A DNA stretch of 50,650 nt from Lewinellaceae bacterium (GTDB lineage Bacteria > Bacteroidota > Bacteroidia > Chitinophagales > Saprospiraceae): contig CANHEE010000007.1 of NCBI GenBank assembly GCA_947459655.1, positions 1-50,650 on the forward strand, in the 5' to 3' direction. Positions 24,101 to 32,955 of this stretch are shown piece by piece (position 1 is the first letter of the stretch; each line of letters begins with the position of its first letter). The position numbers were made by a program, and so were the translations under genes. The notes beneath the pieces were generated by a model, which worked only from the letters and a program-made list of their open reading frames with translations, was not told where the DNA came from and did not search any database.

Positions 24101-26782
24101 GTAAGACAGATCCGGGTTTACATTCAGAGAAATGGCATTGGCACATTCATCATTTCCAGAAGGTGTAATGACAAATATTGGCCCAAACCATGCAGAAGTT
24201 GTGCTGCTGCCGCAATCTGTCTGAACATAAACAGCATACCTTCTACCTGCAGTTACCCCAGATATGCTCTTCGAGGTTGTGACCTCGGTTCCTGATGTTT
24301 CAAGTCCTGTAGGGCCTGAACCGGCAGCACCGCTGGTTCTGATCTCATAATTATATGCCACCGGAGTTCCTGCCGCAGGGGCATTCCAGGAGATGTCAAA
24401 CGCGTTGGCACTCACATTAGAAGTGGTCAAATTGGTCACTTCTCCGCATGCCGGGATAGTTTCCCAAAAGACATCGTCAAAATACAGATTGTACGAGGCT
24501 GTACCGGGGTGACGCCATGCGATGTAGCCCACTGCCGGCGCGCTGGAAGGCATGTTGACTATTGTCCAGGTTGCATCAGGAGCAGTGTTGTTTACTGTGA
24601 CGGTTGAAACCAACGTGAACGAAGCAGCATCAGCAGGATTTGTCATGTATCCTACCTGTATGGTTTTGCCGACCCCAGCCGCCGAAACTGCTGTGCGGAA
24701 ACGAAGGCGGAAAGTCGGATCGTTCAAATTGGATACTACCGGAGATATGGCCATTGGCGTCTGTCCGGTGCTGGCAATGAATATGTAGCGTTGTGTTCCT
24801 GACCATGGCGCAGCATTACTGCCCTGAACATAGGAAGAGCCACCTCCCGTTATTCTGTTCCAGCATGCCGGAATGGTTCCTCCCGTACCGCTGATGGCAT
24901 TTGGTGGGTCAAAATTCTGAGAGAAACCTGTAGAGCTTACGCATTCTGTCTTGAAGGTTACCGGGCCAACCCATGGGCTGTTGCCACCTGAGCAAACTGC
25001 GCGGATGAAAGCGTCATAGGACGTACTTGGAGACAATACGCTTGCAGTTACTATATTGTTGTTGGGATGAGCGGTATTGCCCATGTCTACGGCAGTTCCT
25101 GCAGGGCCGGCACCAGCTGCCACGACAAGATAGTCATAACTATTTGGTGCTACAACTGCGTTGGTCCATGATAGTGTTGCCTTGTCGCTGTTGGTTCCGG
25201 CTGTAGCCTGTAATAACGTGGGGGCGGCACAAAGCGGAATGTCCTGAATAACAAAATTATCAATAAACAGGTCATTGCTGGCATTTGCGACGGATGACTC
25301 TCCGTAAAATCCAATTTTGATGTTCATTCCTGCATATGCAGTAAGATTCAGAATGATTCTTGCGCCGGATCCGCTTAACGCAGGAGAGGAATTACTGTCC
25401 CATGACGCAAGGGTATTGGATTTCGACCATGTTAATCCGTTGTCAGTAGAAATCACCACTCTAACAGTATCATCTACCCCAAGAGCACCTGCCGTGGTGA
25501 CTCCGGCGCCAGTCAATGCCAGGTCAAATTCTGCCTGTTTGGAAGCACCTGTTAGGTTGAACGACGGACTCAAAAGCCATTGATTAAGGTTTGCGCCAAG
25601 AATATTTAATCTGACAGCACCGGTTGTGCCACTATTAAGCCAACCATCTGTCGTCCAAGTAGTTCCTGTATAGGTCAGGTTCGTCGGGTTGTTGATGAGA
25701 CCTTTCGCAAGCGTCCAGCAATCGGATGTAGGTGTGCCGTTGGTAAAAGCTTGTGAATAGGGTAGTGTTGTAGCGAGCGGTGAGATCGGGACACCACTTG
25801 AAATGGTTGGCGTTCCAGTTCCGCAGGCGGCAGTCATCCTGTAGTAAAGTGTCGAGGTAATGGTCGCTGTATATGTGGTGGCAGTTGCACCTGAGATGGG
25901 AGTATAGATTACATCGTCTGTTGAGGATTCCCATTGGTAAACTTGTCCGTTTTCCGAAGGAGTTACCGCTCCGGTAAGCAGGGCAGTTGAACCTGGACAA
26001 ACCGAATTAGGAGAATATCCTACTACCACGGATGAAGGGGCTTGTGTACAGCCCGAAATTGCAGGCGTGAAAGTCCAGAAATCATTGTCAGCATTGGACG
26101 TTGTTCCGTTGCCCTGTTGTGGTATATTGTTGGAACCAAACTGCACTGCGGTTGTACTGTTAAGTTGTACTCCGACAGTCGTACTCAAGAAAGCTGCGGT
26201 ACTGGTTGTACTTCCCAGGTCTACTATATAAATTTTATTCGTGGTTTCCTCTAGCACTGCAGCCATGTGATGAAAACTTACAGCAGGATTTCCGTATTCA
26301 AAAGAGTACCACCAAACCCAGTGCTGACGGTTTGGAGCAGTGCCAAACGTCCTTGCAGCGATGTAGTCATTGGTGCCAAGAGGCGGTGCACCGCTAAATG
26401 CATCCCACATGACGCAAATGGTCCTGTCCGGAAGCGTAGCATCCGGTAGATTGCCGTTGTTGTTGGGCGGCGTTCCTGTTACGCTAGTGTTAAACGTCAG
26501 CAAGCCGTTCAGACTGACTTTGTAGTCGGTTACCGGCTGTCCAAAAAACTGGAATGGGAAGCCGATACTGTTGCTTGCCGACCAGGAATTGACAGTCTGC
26601 GATCCGCTGGTCGCGGTCAGGGCAACAAAACTCTGACTGGTAGCAGCAGTCCCTTCGTTAAAAGTGAAGCCGCCGGGATTCCCTCCATTGGAGGTGAATG
26701 CGGTGGTGTAACTTTGTGCAAATGCGCCCGAAAAGCTGAGGGATAGCCCGAGCAACATAAGCAATCTGGTAATACTTTTCAT
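21014..26782 (-). CDS. Giant secreted modular protein ending in a dockerin-like pair
   Basis: The 1922-residue protein has a signal peptide ending near SGAFAQ. Modules visible in order are: a nidogen/adhesin-like domain (about 23-245); an Ig-like domain (250-330); a MAM/choice-of-anchor-like domain (335-515); fibronectin III (517-610); a second MAM-like domain (612-775); fibronectin III (777-870); a pre-peptidase-like domain starting NDECANAISL (about 877-1010); a further beta-sandwich domain (1015-1165); a beta-helix or G8-like stretch rich in Asn/Gly (1167-1480); unassigned beta domains; and a terminal pair of calcium-loop motifs GDANEDGSVDAVD and DYNLDGSVDSVD (about 1863-1922). No T9SS sorting domain is present. 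The end is genuine because a terminator follows within 10 bp. It is probably a surface or matrix adhesin. Confidence 0.85.
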   Translation of the reverse strand: MKSITRLLMLLGLSLSFSGAFAQSYTTAFTSNGGNPGGFTFNEGTAATSQSFVALTATSGSQTVNSWSASNSIGFPFQFFGQPVTDYKVSLNGLLTFNTSVTGTPPNNNGNLPDATLPDRTICVMWDAFSGAPPLGTNDYIAARTFGTAPNRQHWVWWYSFEYGNPAVSFHHMAAVLEETTNKIYIVDLGSTTSTAAFLSTTVGVQLNSTTAVQFGSNNIPQQGNGTTSNADNDFWTFTPAISGCTQAPSSVVVGYSPNSVCPGSTALLTGAVTPSENGQVYQWESSTDDVIYTPISGATATTYTATITSTLYYRMTAACGTGTPTISSGVPISPLATTLPYSQAFTNGTPTSDCWTLAKGLINNPTNLTYTGTTWTTDGWLNSGTTGAVRLNILGANLNQWLLSPSFNLTGASKQAEFDLALTGAGVTTAGALGVDDTVRVVISTDNGLTWSKSNTLASWDSNSSPALSGSGARIILNLTAYAGMNIKIGFYGESSVANASNDLFIDNFVIQDIPLCAAPTLLQATAGTNSDKATLSWTNAVVAPNSYDYLVVAAGAGPAGTAVDMGNTAHPNNNIVTASVLSPSTSYDAFIRAVCSGGNSPWVGPVTFKTECVSSTGFSQNFDPPNAISGTGGTIPACWNRITGGGSSYVQGSNAAPWSGTQRYIFIASTGQTPMAISPVVSNLNDPTFRLRFRTAVSAAGVGKTIQVGYMTNPADAASFTLVSTVTVNNTAPDATWTIVNMPSSAPAVGYIAWRHPGTASYNLYFDDVFWETIPACGEVTNLTTSNVSANAFDISWNAPAAGTPVAYNYEIRTSGAAGSGPTGLETSGTEVTTSKSISGVTAGRRYAVYVQTDCGSSTTSAWFGPIFVITPSGNDECANAISLNVNPDLSYTNFSVASTAGATLSPGNICNPAATINPNNDDVWFSFVATDAAHEIKFFSPNLGSPYSLDMVTAVYSGTCAALTQIDCQDPEIFTVTGLTPGQTYYLRTFTKSVTTTTIATQNLGIGTPPAMTYSSTLATNNVVTDVNAGASNAQILKIEVNVNGANAPLNVSKFYFNTNGTSSSSDISTAKLYFTGTSNAFSTTTQFGPTVTAPGSNFAFNGTQQLSGGASISTNYFWLVYDVACASVVGNILDAELDSITISGVTNITALAPVGSRTISGNSSYDTKANGNWNDQATWSCGIPPAGTTAQININHDVSVNVNVDINANVNIASGKKLSISSNNLKTGPAGGGNKTLTVNGILEIMSGTLSVNGNVNFATGSTLNMSGGNLTIDPNDGTAAGSAAAGVTSLNIATNNFNMTGGKITIVDPNYNSTGSALVYSGIAHVNLTGGTIALGDGVSTTDGGSIGFNVTTYTASTARLALYNFEMNGMTGVNRFGANSTGMAILNDFNILSGEFRSTSGFNVAGNWLNNGKFSSNNTVFLTTYASATSSASNKPQLISGTGIFDGLSALPSNFFNLNINNVNPAGVTFANDITVSGTLTLAQGPVTIGTMTVGTSVAVPGAITASGVGRVNGNLKKWFGTTTGSTALKVGTLSADRTATVNFTSALLTGGTLNAKFNSGQPGKPGIPMTQGTINIEDISPTGYWTVTADNGLTFGTASAYTMTVNAAGFTETNGTTPISSLANVRLIKRADAVSSWDPIGSTTNPGTASAPTGATLGSISAGGLKSFSEFAVGGNQAGLGINLTLKAKVFLESVDPGTRLMNDYLRTVYNFPTLDPYSTSPYNTVFVHVNSGPVATTTSAVLSVSGNDAIVDWVFLELRSGTSGATSVVQTRAALLQRDGDIVGMDGISPVSFSGTPASYFVAVRHRNHLGFRTSDLVPLSTSATILNFTDNSVPLYGTFPVNTVGATTPYAVMISGDANEDGSVDAVDSIIWETNNGLFDDYHYTSDYNLDGSVDSVDSINWETNNGKYEDLN

Positions 26783-26900
26783 TTGGTTTTTTTTAAATAT
26801 TGATGTGAAAATGATGTATTATGAGTGTTGAAAATTTTGCCGTAAGTGAGTAATCGAAAGAGTCTTAAAGGGAGAAAAAAAGAGGGGTTAGAATTCGGGT

Positions 26901-26908
26901 CAAAATTA
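26901..26908 (-). promoter_or_regulatory. Candidate -7 element for the giant secreted protein
   Basis: On the minus strand this reads TAATTTTG, matching TAnnTTTG, with a weak TTGG at a -33-like position (26926-26929). It would give a leader of about 115 nt. The remaining bases up to the mce gene at 27070 are A+T-rich and hold nothing else I can support. Confidence 0.4.
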
Positions 26909-27069
26909 CGCTGCAAACTCTATATCCAATAATTTATGTGTTATTTTTATGTGAATTTTAGTAAATATCCGCTATTTCAGCGAATTTTGTGTGCTCTTTT
27001 CTTTAACCCATTTTTTAGGCTCTTAGGCTCCCAAAAAATGTACTCTCATTCATCAATATTCGGAATAGG

Positions 27070-27471
27070 ATGCTTAAAATTGAACATATCGGAATAGCGG
27101 TCAAAAACATCAAAGATAGTAATGATTTATTCAGCCGTCTACTGGGAGCAGAACCCTACAAAATGGAAGAAGTTGTATCTGAAGGTGTGCTGACCTCTTT
27201 TTTCAAAGTCGGTGAAAACAAGGTTGAATTGCTGCAGGCTTTGCGTGAGGATAGCCCGATAGCCCGTTTTCTGGAAAAAAAAGGAGAAGGAATTCATCAC
27301 ATTGCATTCGATGTTGCGGATATTTCGGCTGAAATGGATAGGTTGCAAAAAGCAGGATTCACCCTGATCAATGAGCATCCCAAAAAAGGGGCTGACAATA
27401 AGCTGGTCTGTTTTCTTCACCCAAAGGGGACCAATGGTGTGCTGATTGAATTGTGTCAATCCATGGACTAA
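27070..27471 (+). CDS. mce: Methylmalonyl-CoA epimerase
   Basis: The 133-residue protein belongs to the glyoxalase/VOC superfamily with two beta-alpha-beta-beta-beta units. Metal ligands fit the epimerase pattern: His in IEHIGIAV, Glu in KVELLQAL, His in GIHHIAFDV and the last Glu in GVLIELCQ. It interconverts (R)- and (S)-methylmalonyl-CoA in propionate and branched-chain/odd-chain metabolism, working with methylmalonyl-CoA mutase, which is not in this window. It is followed 83 bp later by a lipid kinase gene on the same strand. I see no consensus promoter directly upstream. Confidence 0.95.
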   Translation: MLKIEHIGIAVKNIKDSNDLFSRLLGAEPYKMEEVVSEGVLTSFFKVGENKVELLQALREDSPIARFLEKKGEGIHHIAFDVADISAEMDRLQKAGFTLINEHPKKGADNKLVCFLHPKGTNGVLIELCQSMD

Positions 27472-27554
27472 ACCGGATTACGGATAACGATGTCTATCGT
27501 AGAGATTTTCAGGGAAAATATAACAGGTATTTGTATCTGATCTAAAACCATTTA

Positions 27555-28460
27555 ATGCAAAATATTCCTCAGCATAACAAACGCAAAGTCGTATTCATAC
27601 TCAATCCTGTATCCGGAATCAGTAAAAAAACCGTTATCGAAGATAAAATTCATGGGCTGATAGACAAGGAACAGTATGCGTACGAGATTGTGTACACCAA
27701 TCACCCCAATCACGGCACAGAGATTGCTCGTGAAGCTGTTGTAAAAGGCTACTTCATGGTAGTTGCCGTTGGCGGAGATGGCTCTGTAAATGAGGTTTCG
27801 GAAGGGCTCATCGGCAGCGATGTAATTCTGGGAATCATCCCAGCCGGTTCAGGAAATGGCTACGCTATGTACCTTGGAATCGGCAGAAAGGTCGAGCGTG
27901 CCATTAAAATTCTAAACAACGGACAGGTGCGTCTTATGGACACCGGCAGTATAAACGGCCAGCCTTTTGTCAATCTCTCCGGTATTGGATTTGATGCAAA
28001 AATTGCATACCTGTACCGAAATGTAAAGAGGAGAGGTTTCTGGGGTTACTTTAAAACAGCATGCAGAGAAACCGGCTCTTTTCGTTTCAACCGCTACTCG
28101 GTCATTATAGATGGCAAGGAAATCTTAAATGATAGGGCCTGCTTTACAATTGTGGTTGCCAACGCACCAATGTATGGGTATGGCTTTATCATAGCTCCTA
28201 AAGCGGTTCCAGATGATGGCAAACTTGAGGTTGTTATTTTCCACAAAGCCCCTATCTGGAGAATTTTCTTCTCACTATGGCGCTTCCTGAATCATTCCAT
28301 GCACAAGACCAGTATCGCTGACCGCTACACCGGAGAAACAGTTGAAATCATCTGTCACGAGGATTCTTTTGCTCACACAGATGGTGAGGGATTTACAGTC
28401 TCCGGATCGCAGGTTTTCACCCTTCTCCCCAAAAGCCTTAAGGTGCTGACCGGCAATTAA
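27555..28460 (+). CDS. Diacylglycerol kinase-family lipid kinase
   Basis: The 301-residue soluble protein has the DagK/YegS-type catalytic fold. Motifs in order are VVFILNPVSG at the start, the nucleotide-binding GGDGSVNEVSEGL near residues 75-87, and IPAGSGNGYAMYLG near 95-110. The C-terminal beta-sandwich carries VANAPMYGYGF, DDGKLEVVIF and a final DGEGF. It phosphorylates a lipid substrate with ATP, such as diacylglycerol, a sphingoid base or phosphatidylglycerol; the exact lipid cannot be read here. Its gene converges with the secreted protein gene at 28527. Confidence 0.92.
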   Translation: MQNIPQHNKRKVVFILNPVSGISKKTVIEDKIHGLIDKEQYAYEIVYTNHPNHGTEIAREAVVKGYFMVVAVGGDGSVNEVSEGLIGSDVILGIIPAGSGNGYAMYLGIGRKVERAIKILNNGQVRLMDTGSINGQPFVNLSGIGFDAKIAYLYRNVKRRGFWGYFKTACRETGSFRFNRYSVIIDGKEILNDRACFTIVVANAPMYGYGFIIAPKAVPDDGKLEVVIFHKAPIWRIFFSLWRFLNHSMHKTSIADRYTGETVEIICHEDSFAHTDGEGFTVSGSQVFTLLPKSLKVLTGN

Positions 28461-28526
28461 GAATTTTCTGCTAATGGAGGACTCATGAATTTATTCATGG
28501 GCTTTATGTGTGGATTGGGAAACCGC

Positions 28527-29414
28527 TCATTCTTTTTTCTTGCCGAAGAGATTTTTCTCCCTGCGGTTATCCAGCACGGGAAATGGTCGGTCGGGATTCT
28601 CTACAGGTGTGGTTTTTACAGCATCGTTGACGTGTCGCCACAAACCTTTTTCCAGTTTAAATCCCTCGAAGTCACCATCCGGAACAAGTGTCATACCGAG
28701 CAATTCATGTTTGACGACTACCAAGTGGTCATAGATAATCTGTTGGGATGCTTCATCAAAATTAAGCCTTGCTTTGCCTTCCGCACCATAGGCCAAGATG
28801 AGACGCTGTCGGGTTTCCCTCCCTTTTTGTTCAAAAACAGGCGCGCCAAAAGTGAAATTCCCATTTTTATACGTCAGGACATCCACAAATTTTATTCTTT
28901 CGTAAATCGGGCGCTGGTTATAGCCAAAGAGCAGGTACTGTCTTCCAAATTTGCCGTTGAATGACTTGATGTTGTAGTACAAGCCTCCATACCAGTTTTC
29001 TGGGGTAAATACATCAAACTCCGGATCTTCCATCTCCTCCGATTTGTCCGTGAGTTCAAATACCTTGGGCATTTTATTTCTGGTTTGTATAAATCCGAAA
29101 TATTTCGAATTGCCGTTTTTATCCACAACCTGCCAGGTGAAGATCCTGAAACTACTGTCAGCCGGAGCTTTTATGGAGATATTCTCCAATAGTTCAAACG
29201 GATAGGAGAAAGCACTTTTTTGCCTCAGAGAACTACCTAACAGGATTTTAAAGGAATCTGCAGCGGCAATTCTATTGAGATGAAAACTGTCCTTGACCAT
29301 GGTATATGCCAAAGAGGAAAGCCTGGTTTCCATTTCTGTGGACACTTGTCCCCGGGCAATGTGGCTCAGTGTGGAAACCAGCAAAATGGGTATTGCTCTG
29401 AGGAAAAGTTTCAT
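28527..29414 (-). CDS. Secreted protein of unknown function
   Basis: I do not recognise this 295-residue family with certainty. It has a signal peptide (MKLFLRAIPILLVSTLSHIARG) and then a beta-rich domain with many aromatic residues (FRIFTWQVVDKNGNSKYFGF, ENWYGGLYYNIKSF, YLLFGYNQ, RLILAYGAEGKARLNFDE). The end is very basic (DNRREKNLFGKKKE). It lacks a lipobox and a T9SS domain, so it should be periplasmic. It is the last gene of a probable operon with PBP1A and the TIGR02206 protein, with 23-bp spacings. A cell-envelope role is inferred from that context. Confidence 0.75.
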   Translation of the reverse strand: MKLFLRAIPILLVSTLSHIARGQVSTEMETRLSSLAYTMVKDSFHLNRIAAADSFKILLGSSLRQKSAFSYPFELLENISIKAPADSSFRIFTWQVVDKNGNSKYFGFIQTRNKMPKVFELTDKSEEMEDPEFDVFTPENWYGGLYYNIKSFNGKFGRQYLLFGYNQRPIYERIKFVDVLTYKNGNFTFGAPVFEQKGRETRQRLILAYGAEGKARLNFDEASQQIIYDHLVVVKHELLGMTLVPDGDFEGFKLEKGLWRHVNDAVKTTPVENPDRPFPVLDNRREKNLFGKKKE

Positions 29415-29437
29415 ATGTGCAATAACGATGGTCGAAC

Positions 29438-30121
29438 TTATTTATTGTTGATTCTGCTGCGATAAGGAAATGGAATCCATAAGGCATAAAAAAGCATTAT
29501 CATGACAGGTATCAATACGAAAATATACAGCGGATACTCCGGAAAACCAATCTGTTCCATTGGCGCTATTTTCTTGCTTACGAACATATAATTGCTGTCT
29601 AGCACGCGGTTGATGAGCATCATCAGCAAAGCGGCCAGCATTGTCAGAAATACCGATGTCCACAGGCCGCGGTGTGTGGGATGAATTTTCTGTGTTTGAA
29701 TATAGTAAATCGGAGCAGCAGCCAACAGTATGTGCCAACCGAAAAAAGGGATGAGATACCAGTCAATGTTGGTGACAGTGGGAAGACAAAATGCCAGTAA
29801 TGCGCCGCTCATTCCCCAGAAATACCCAAGTTCAAAGGCTGTCTTGTTTTTTGTGGAAAGCGCATAGACCAATGTCCAGGCAGAGATATCGCAGAGGTGG
29901 AAGGGAAGGTTACTCTGAACAGACCACTCGTGCTGTGAGATTTTGAAAATGGTCAGGAAGAGATAAATCGCTGCCATGGTCCATCCGAAAATACCTACAT
30001 CTCGGCGATAGGTTTTTTCTGTTGCCATTTTTCTGGAATACCAGTCGATCAGTACAAGCAACAAAAGACCGCCCAGCACAATCAGTCCGTGAAATTCAGA
30101 AAAAAGAACAAATGGTCGCAT
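29438..30121 (-). CDS. TIGR02206 (YwaF-like) integral membrane protein
   Basis: The 227-residue protein has about six to seven membrane segments. It carries the signature of the TIGR02206/YwaF family: LPFHLCDISAWTLVYAL in the third segment, GYFWGMSGALLAFCLPT, and an aromatic IPFFGWHILL segment with a His. Function is unknown for the family. It begins 23 bp after the PBP1A stop codon and ends 23 bp before the next gene, so it is part of the PBP1A operon. No catalytic motif is apparent beyond the conserved intramembrane His and Cys residues. Confidence 0.85.
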   Translation of the reverse strand: MRPFVLFSEFHGLIVLGGLLLLVLIDWYSRKMATEKTYRRDVGIFGWTMAAIYLFLTIFKISQHEWSVQSNLPFHLCDISAWTLVYALSTKNKTAFELGYFWGMSGALLAFCLPTVTNIDWYLIPFFGWHILLAAAPIYYIQTQKIHPTHRGLWTSVFLTMLAALLMMLINRVLDSNYMFVSKKIAPMEQIGFPEYPLYIFVLIPVMIMLFYALWIPFPYRSRINNK

Positions 30122-30144
30122 GGTGGATCTTCGGGCTTTGTCGT

Positions 30145-32820
30145 TCAGCTGAGGTATTTCCGTCTCAATATTCCGCGGGCTCTTCTTTCTTCGTAAGCCA
30201 GTCCCTGTTCAGTATCCGGAATTTTCCAGATGTCGTTGATTCCTTCACGTATGGCATCCTCAACTTTTTGCTCTTCGTCCAGTTCTTTTTGTTTTGCATC
30301 GGGATCCTGGGGACTTCCCGGCACATAATGCCTTACGCCCAGACTATCTACGTAGCTGCTGTCACTGAGGAAAGCAGCGCAATTCAGCATCTCTTGGATT
30401 TCCGGTTTTGGCACCACAAATGTTTCATTTGAAAGCTTGCGTAGTTTAGGGTCGGCAAATACCTTTTCAAGGAATTTTCCGCAAATGGGTAGTGCAACCG
30501 AGGCGCCTTGCCCGTAGTCTAGCGAGCGAAAATGCACTTTCGGCATATCAGCACCGCCCCAGGCACCACAAACAAGATTGGGCGTGTAGCACATGAACCA
30601 AGCATCGGCGTGATCCTGAGTCGTTCCGGTTTTACCTGCCAGATTGTTGTATATATTAACGTAGGCGTGCATTCCTCCGCCGGTACCTTCCTCGACTACT
30701 GACTTCATCAGGTCAATCATCAGGTCTGCCTGGTCGTCTGTCAGCACCCTTTCCATTGATTGTTGCTGATTTTCGTAAATCAACGTGCCATCGCTGAGGG
30801 TAATTTTTTCGATAAAGTAAGGATTTGGCCTTAACCCGCGGTTGGCGAAAGTCCCGTAGACCTTCATCATGTCAAAAAGACTAACATCGACAGTTCCCAG
30901 TGCAATAGATGGTACATCCTTGATCATGCTCGTGATGCCCATTTTCTTGGCGAGCTCGATGGTCTCATCGATTCCGGTTTTCTGTTTTTCGATCAGGAGG
31001 TTACCCGTCAACGGTTCGTAGGTGTCGGGTTTTAATTCAGGCGTTTTCTGCAATATCAGCTGAACCGAGACCACATTGAGTGATTTTTTCAATGCCCCTT
31101 TCATGCTGTAGGAACCGCCGTAGGTTTCATCCGCATTTCCGGGTTTCCATTCCTCACCCCGAAAGAAATATGGTTTTTTATAATTGTTGAAAAACGTGCA
31201 CGGAGAGACGCCGCGCTGAATGGCTGAGGCATATACAATCGGTTTGAAAGTGGAGCCCACCTGCCGTTTGGACTTGATGTGGTCATACTTGAAGTAACGG
31301 TGGTCAATGCCACCAACCCATGCTTTAACCGCCCCACTCCGTGGCTCCATGGCAATAAATCCTGCATTGATAATCTGCAGATAGTATTTCAGCGAATCCC
31401 ATGGGGTCATTTTGACCTTTTTCTCATAATTGGCAGATTCCCAGTCAAATACGGTCATTGAATCGGTCTGCGTATTCTGAAATATTTTTTTTATCTCTTC
31501 GTCGCTTTTGCCCTTATCATGGTAGAAACTGTATCGCTTGGTGTTTTTCATCACGACCTCCACCAGCGTATCATTCTCCCACGGGATAGACTTTTTATTC
31601 GCATATTTCCAATCACCTCTGAAGTTTCTCTGCACCTTGGGCATCTGAAATTTAACCGCCTCCTCGGCAAACTGCTGCATTTTAGAGTTTATGGTTGTGT
31701 AGATCCGCAGTCCATCACTGTAGATATTGTACGGTTGGCCGTTTTCTTTCTTCCTGAACTCCGGTTTTTTTAGTAGTTCAGGAAGTTCCGTGCGCAGGTA
31801 TTCGCGAAAATATGCTGCAATTCCGTCGCTGTAACTTTCTTCCTGGTAGTCCAGTTTGGTGTCTACAGGACTAAGTTTGTTGTATTCTTTTTCAGTGATG
31901 AATCCCTGTTTTTCCATCAGTTTCATCACCGTATTTCTTCTTTCCTTGGACTTTTGCGCATTACGGCGGGGGTCATACTGCGTTGTTGCCTTCAGCATTC
32001 CGATCAATGTAGCCGCTTCATCAACTGTAAGGTCTTCCGCTTTCTTATTGAAAAAACGCTTGGCGCCCATGGTTATTCCATAAACGTTGTTACTGAATGG
32101 CACTGTATTCAGGTAAAGGTTTACAATTTCTTTCTTGTTGTAGCAACGCTCCAGTTTTAGGGCAATGAATGCCTCCTGAATTTTGTTAATAAGGGTGGAA
32201 AAAAACCAATATGATTTCCGGGGATAAAGATTTTTGGCAAGCTGCTGTGTTATGGTACTTCCACCACCTGATGACTCATCCTGCAGTAAAAATGTCTTGG
32301 CAATTACACGGAAATAGGCGCGCATGTCGATCCCGCCATGCTTGTAAAAACGAGAGTCTTCAGTAGCAATCAGTGCGTTTACCACATTGTCTGAAATACT
32401 GTCCAGCTTGGTAGTAGTCCTGTTGATGATGTAATACCTGCCCAGCAAAACGCTATCCTGGGAGTATACTTCTGCGGCATTTTGTGTCTGCACATTTCTG
32501 ATTTCCCTGGTTGAGGGCATCCTGCCGAATAGACCGATTCTCGTGAGAATCGTCAGCCAAAACAAAAAAATCATCAGGTTTTTGAAAACAAGCATACCTG
32601 TTCCTGCGACGCGACCGAATAATGGGTGTTTCAGGCATATCTCCGCCCACCATTTTCTGACAGGGTCAAAGTAGGGTGAAATAAACGCCTTTACCGGACG
32701 GGTGAATTTCCGGACCGGTTCTGTGAATTCCCGGATCCGTGCCGCAATTGGCTGCCAGTACTTCAGCAGTATTTCCAGGTATGACCTGATGATAACTATC
32801 AGTTTCTGAATGGATTCCAC
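30145..32820 (-). CDS. Bifunctional penicillin-binding protein 1A
   Basis: The 891-residue class A PBP has an unusually long cytoplasmic N-terminus (about 75 residues with repeated EP/RKF motifs), then one membrane anchor (about 76-97). The GT51 glycosyltransferase has catalytic Glu154 in IATEDSRFYKHGG and GGSTITQQLAKNL. The transpeptidase domain has the active-site Ser in QVGSTFKPIVY (about residue 524), SLN in LKKSLNVVSV and KTG in LAGKTGTTQDHADAW. It polymerises and cross-links peptidoglycan in the periplasm. It is the first gene of a three-gene unit. A -7 element at 32862-32869 probably drives it. Confidence 0.95.
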   Translation of the reverse strand: MESIQKLIVIIRSYLEILLKYWQPIAARIREFTEPVRKFTRPVKAFISPYFDPVRKWWAEICLKHPLFGRVAGTGMLVFKNLMIFLFWLTILTRIGLFGRMPSTREIRNVQTQNAAEVYSQDSVLLGRYYIINRTTTKLDSISDNVVNALIATEDSRFYKHGGIDMRAYFRVIAKTFLLQDESSGGGSTITQQLAKNLYPRKSYWFFSTLINKIQEAFIALKLERCYNKKEIVNLYLNTVPFSNNVYGITMGAKRFFNKKAEDLTVDEAATLIGMLKATTQYDPRRNAQKSKERRNTVMKLMEKQGFITEKEYNKLSPVDTKLDYQEESYSDGIAAYFREYLRTELPELLKKPEFRKKENGQPYNIYSDGLRIYTTINSKMQQFAEEAVKFQMPKVQRNFRGDWKYANKKSIPWENDTLVEVVMKNTKRYSFYHDKGKSDEEIKKIFQNTQTDSMTVFDWESANYEKKVKMTPWDSLKYYLQIINAGFIAMEPRSGAVKAWVGGIDHRYFKYDHIKSKRQVGSTFKPIVYASAIQRGVSPCTFFNNYKKPYFFRGEEWKPGNADETYGGSYSMKGALKKSLNVVSVQLILQKTPELKPDTYEPLTGNLLIEKQKTGIDETIELAKKMGITSMIKDVPSIALGTVDVSLFDMMKVYGTFANRGLRPNPYFIEKITLSDGTLIYENQQQSMERVLTDDQADLMIDLMKSVVEEGTGGGMHAYVNIYNNLAGKTGTTQDHADAWFMCYTPNLVCGAWGGADMPKVHFRSLDYGQGASVALPICGKFLEKVFADPKLRKLSNETFVVPKPEIQEMLNCAAFLSDSSYVDSLGVRHYVPGSPQDPDAKQKELDEEQKVEDAIREGINDIWKIPDTEQGLAYEERRARGILRRKYLS

Positions 32821-32861
32821 CTTTATCCGATTTAATTAATTTTCTCTCAATTTGCAGGCTG

Positions 32862-32869
32862 CAAAGGTA
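32862..32869 (-). promoter_or_regulatory. Candidate -7 element for PBP1A
   Basis: On the minus strand this reads TACCTTTG, the same sequence as the rnpB -7 element. The predicted start is near 32858, leaving a leader of about 37 nt. No clear -33 element. Confidence 0.5.
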
Positions 32870-32955
32870 GAAAGTTTCGCTCACATAATAAAATTGAAAA
32901 GTCTGCTGTCTGGCATCTGCTATAGAAAGGAAAAATACTGATTGGGAGAGAAGCA

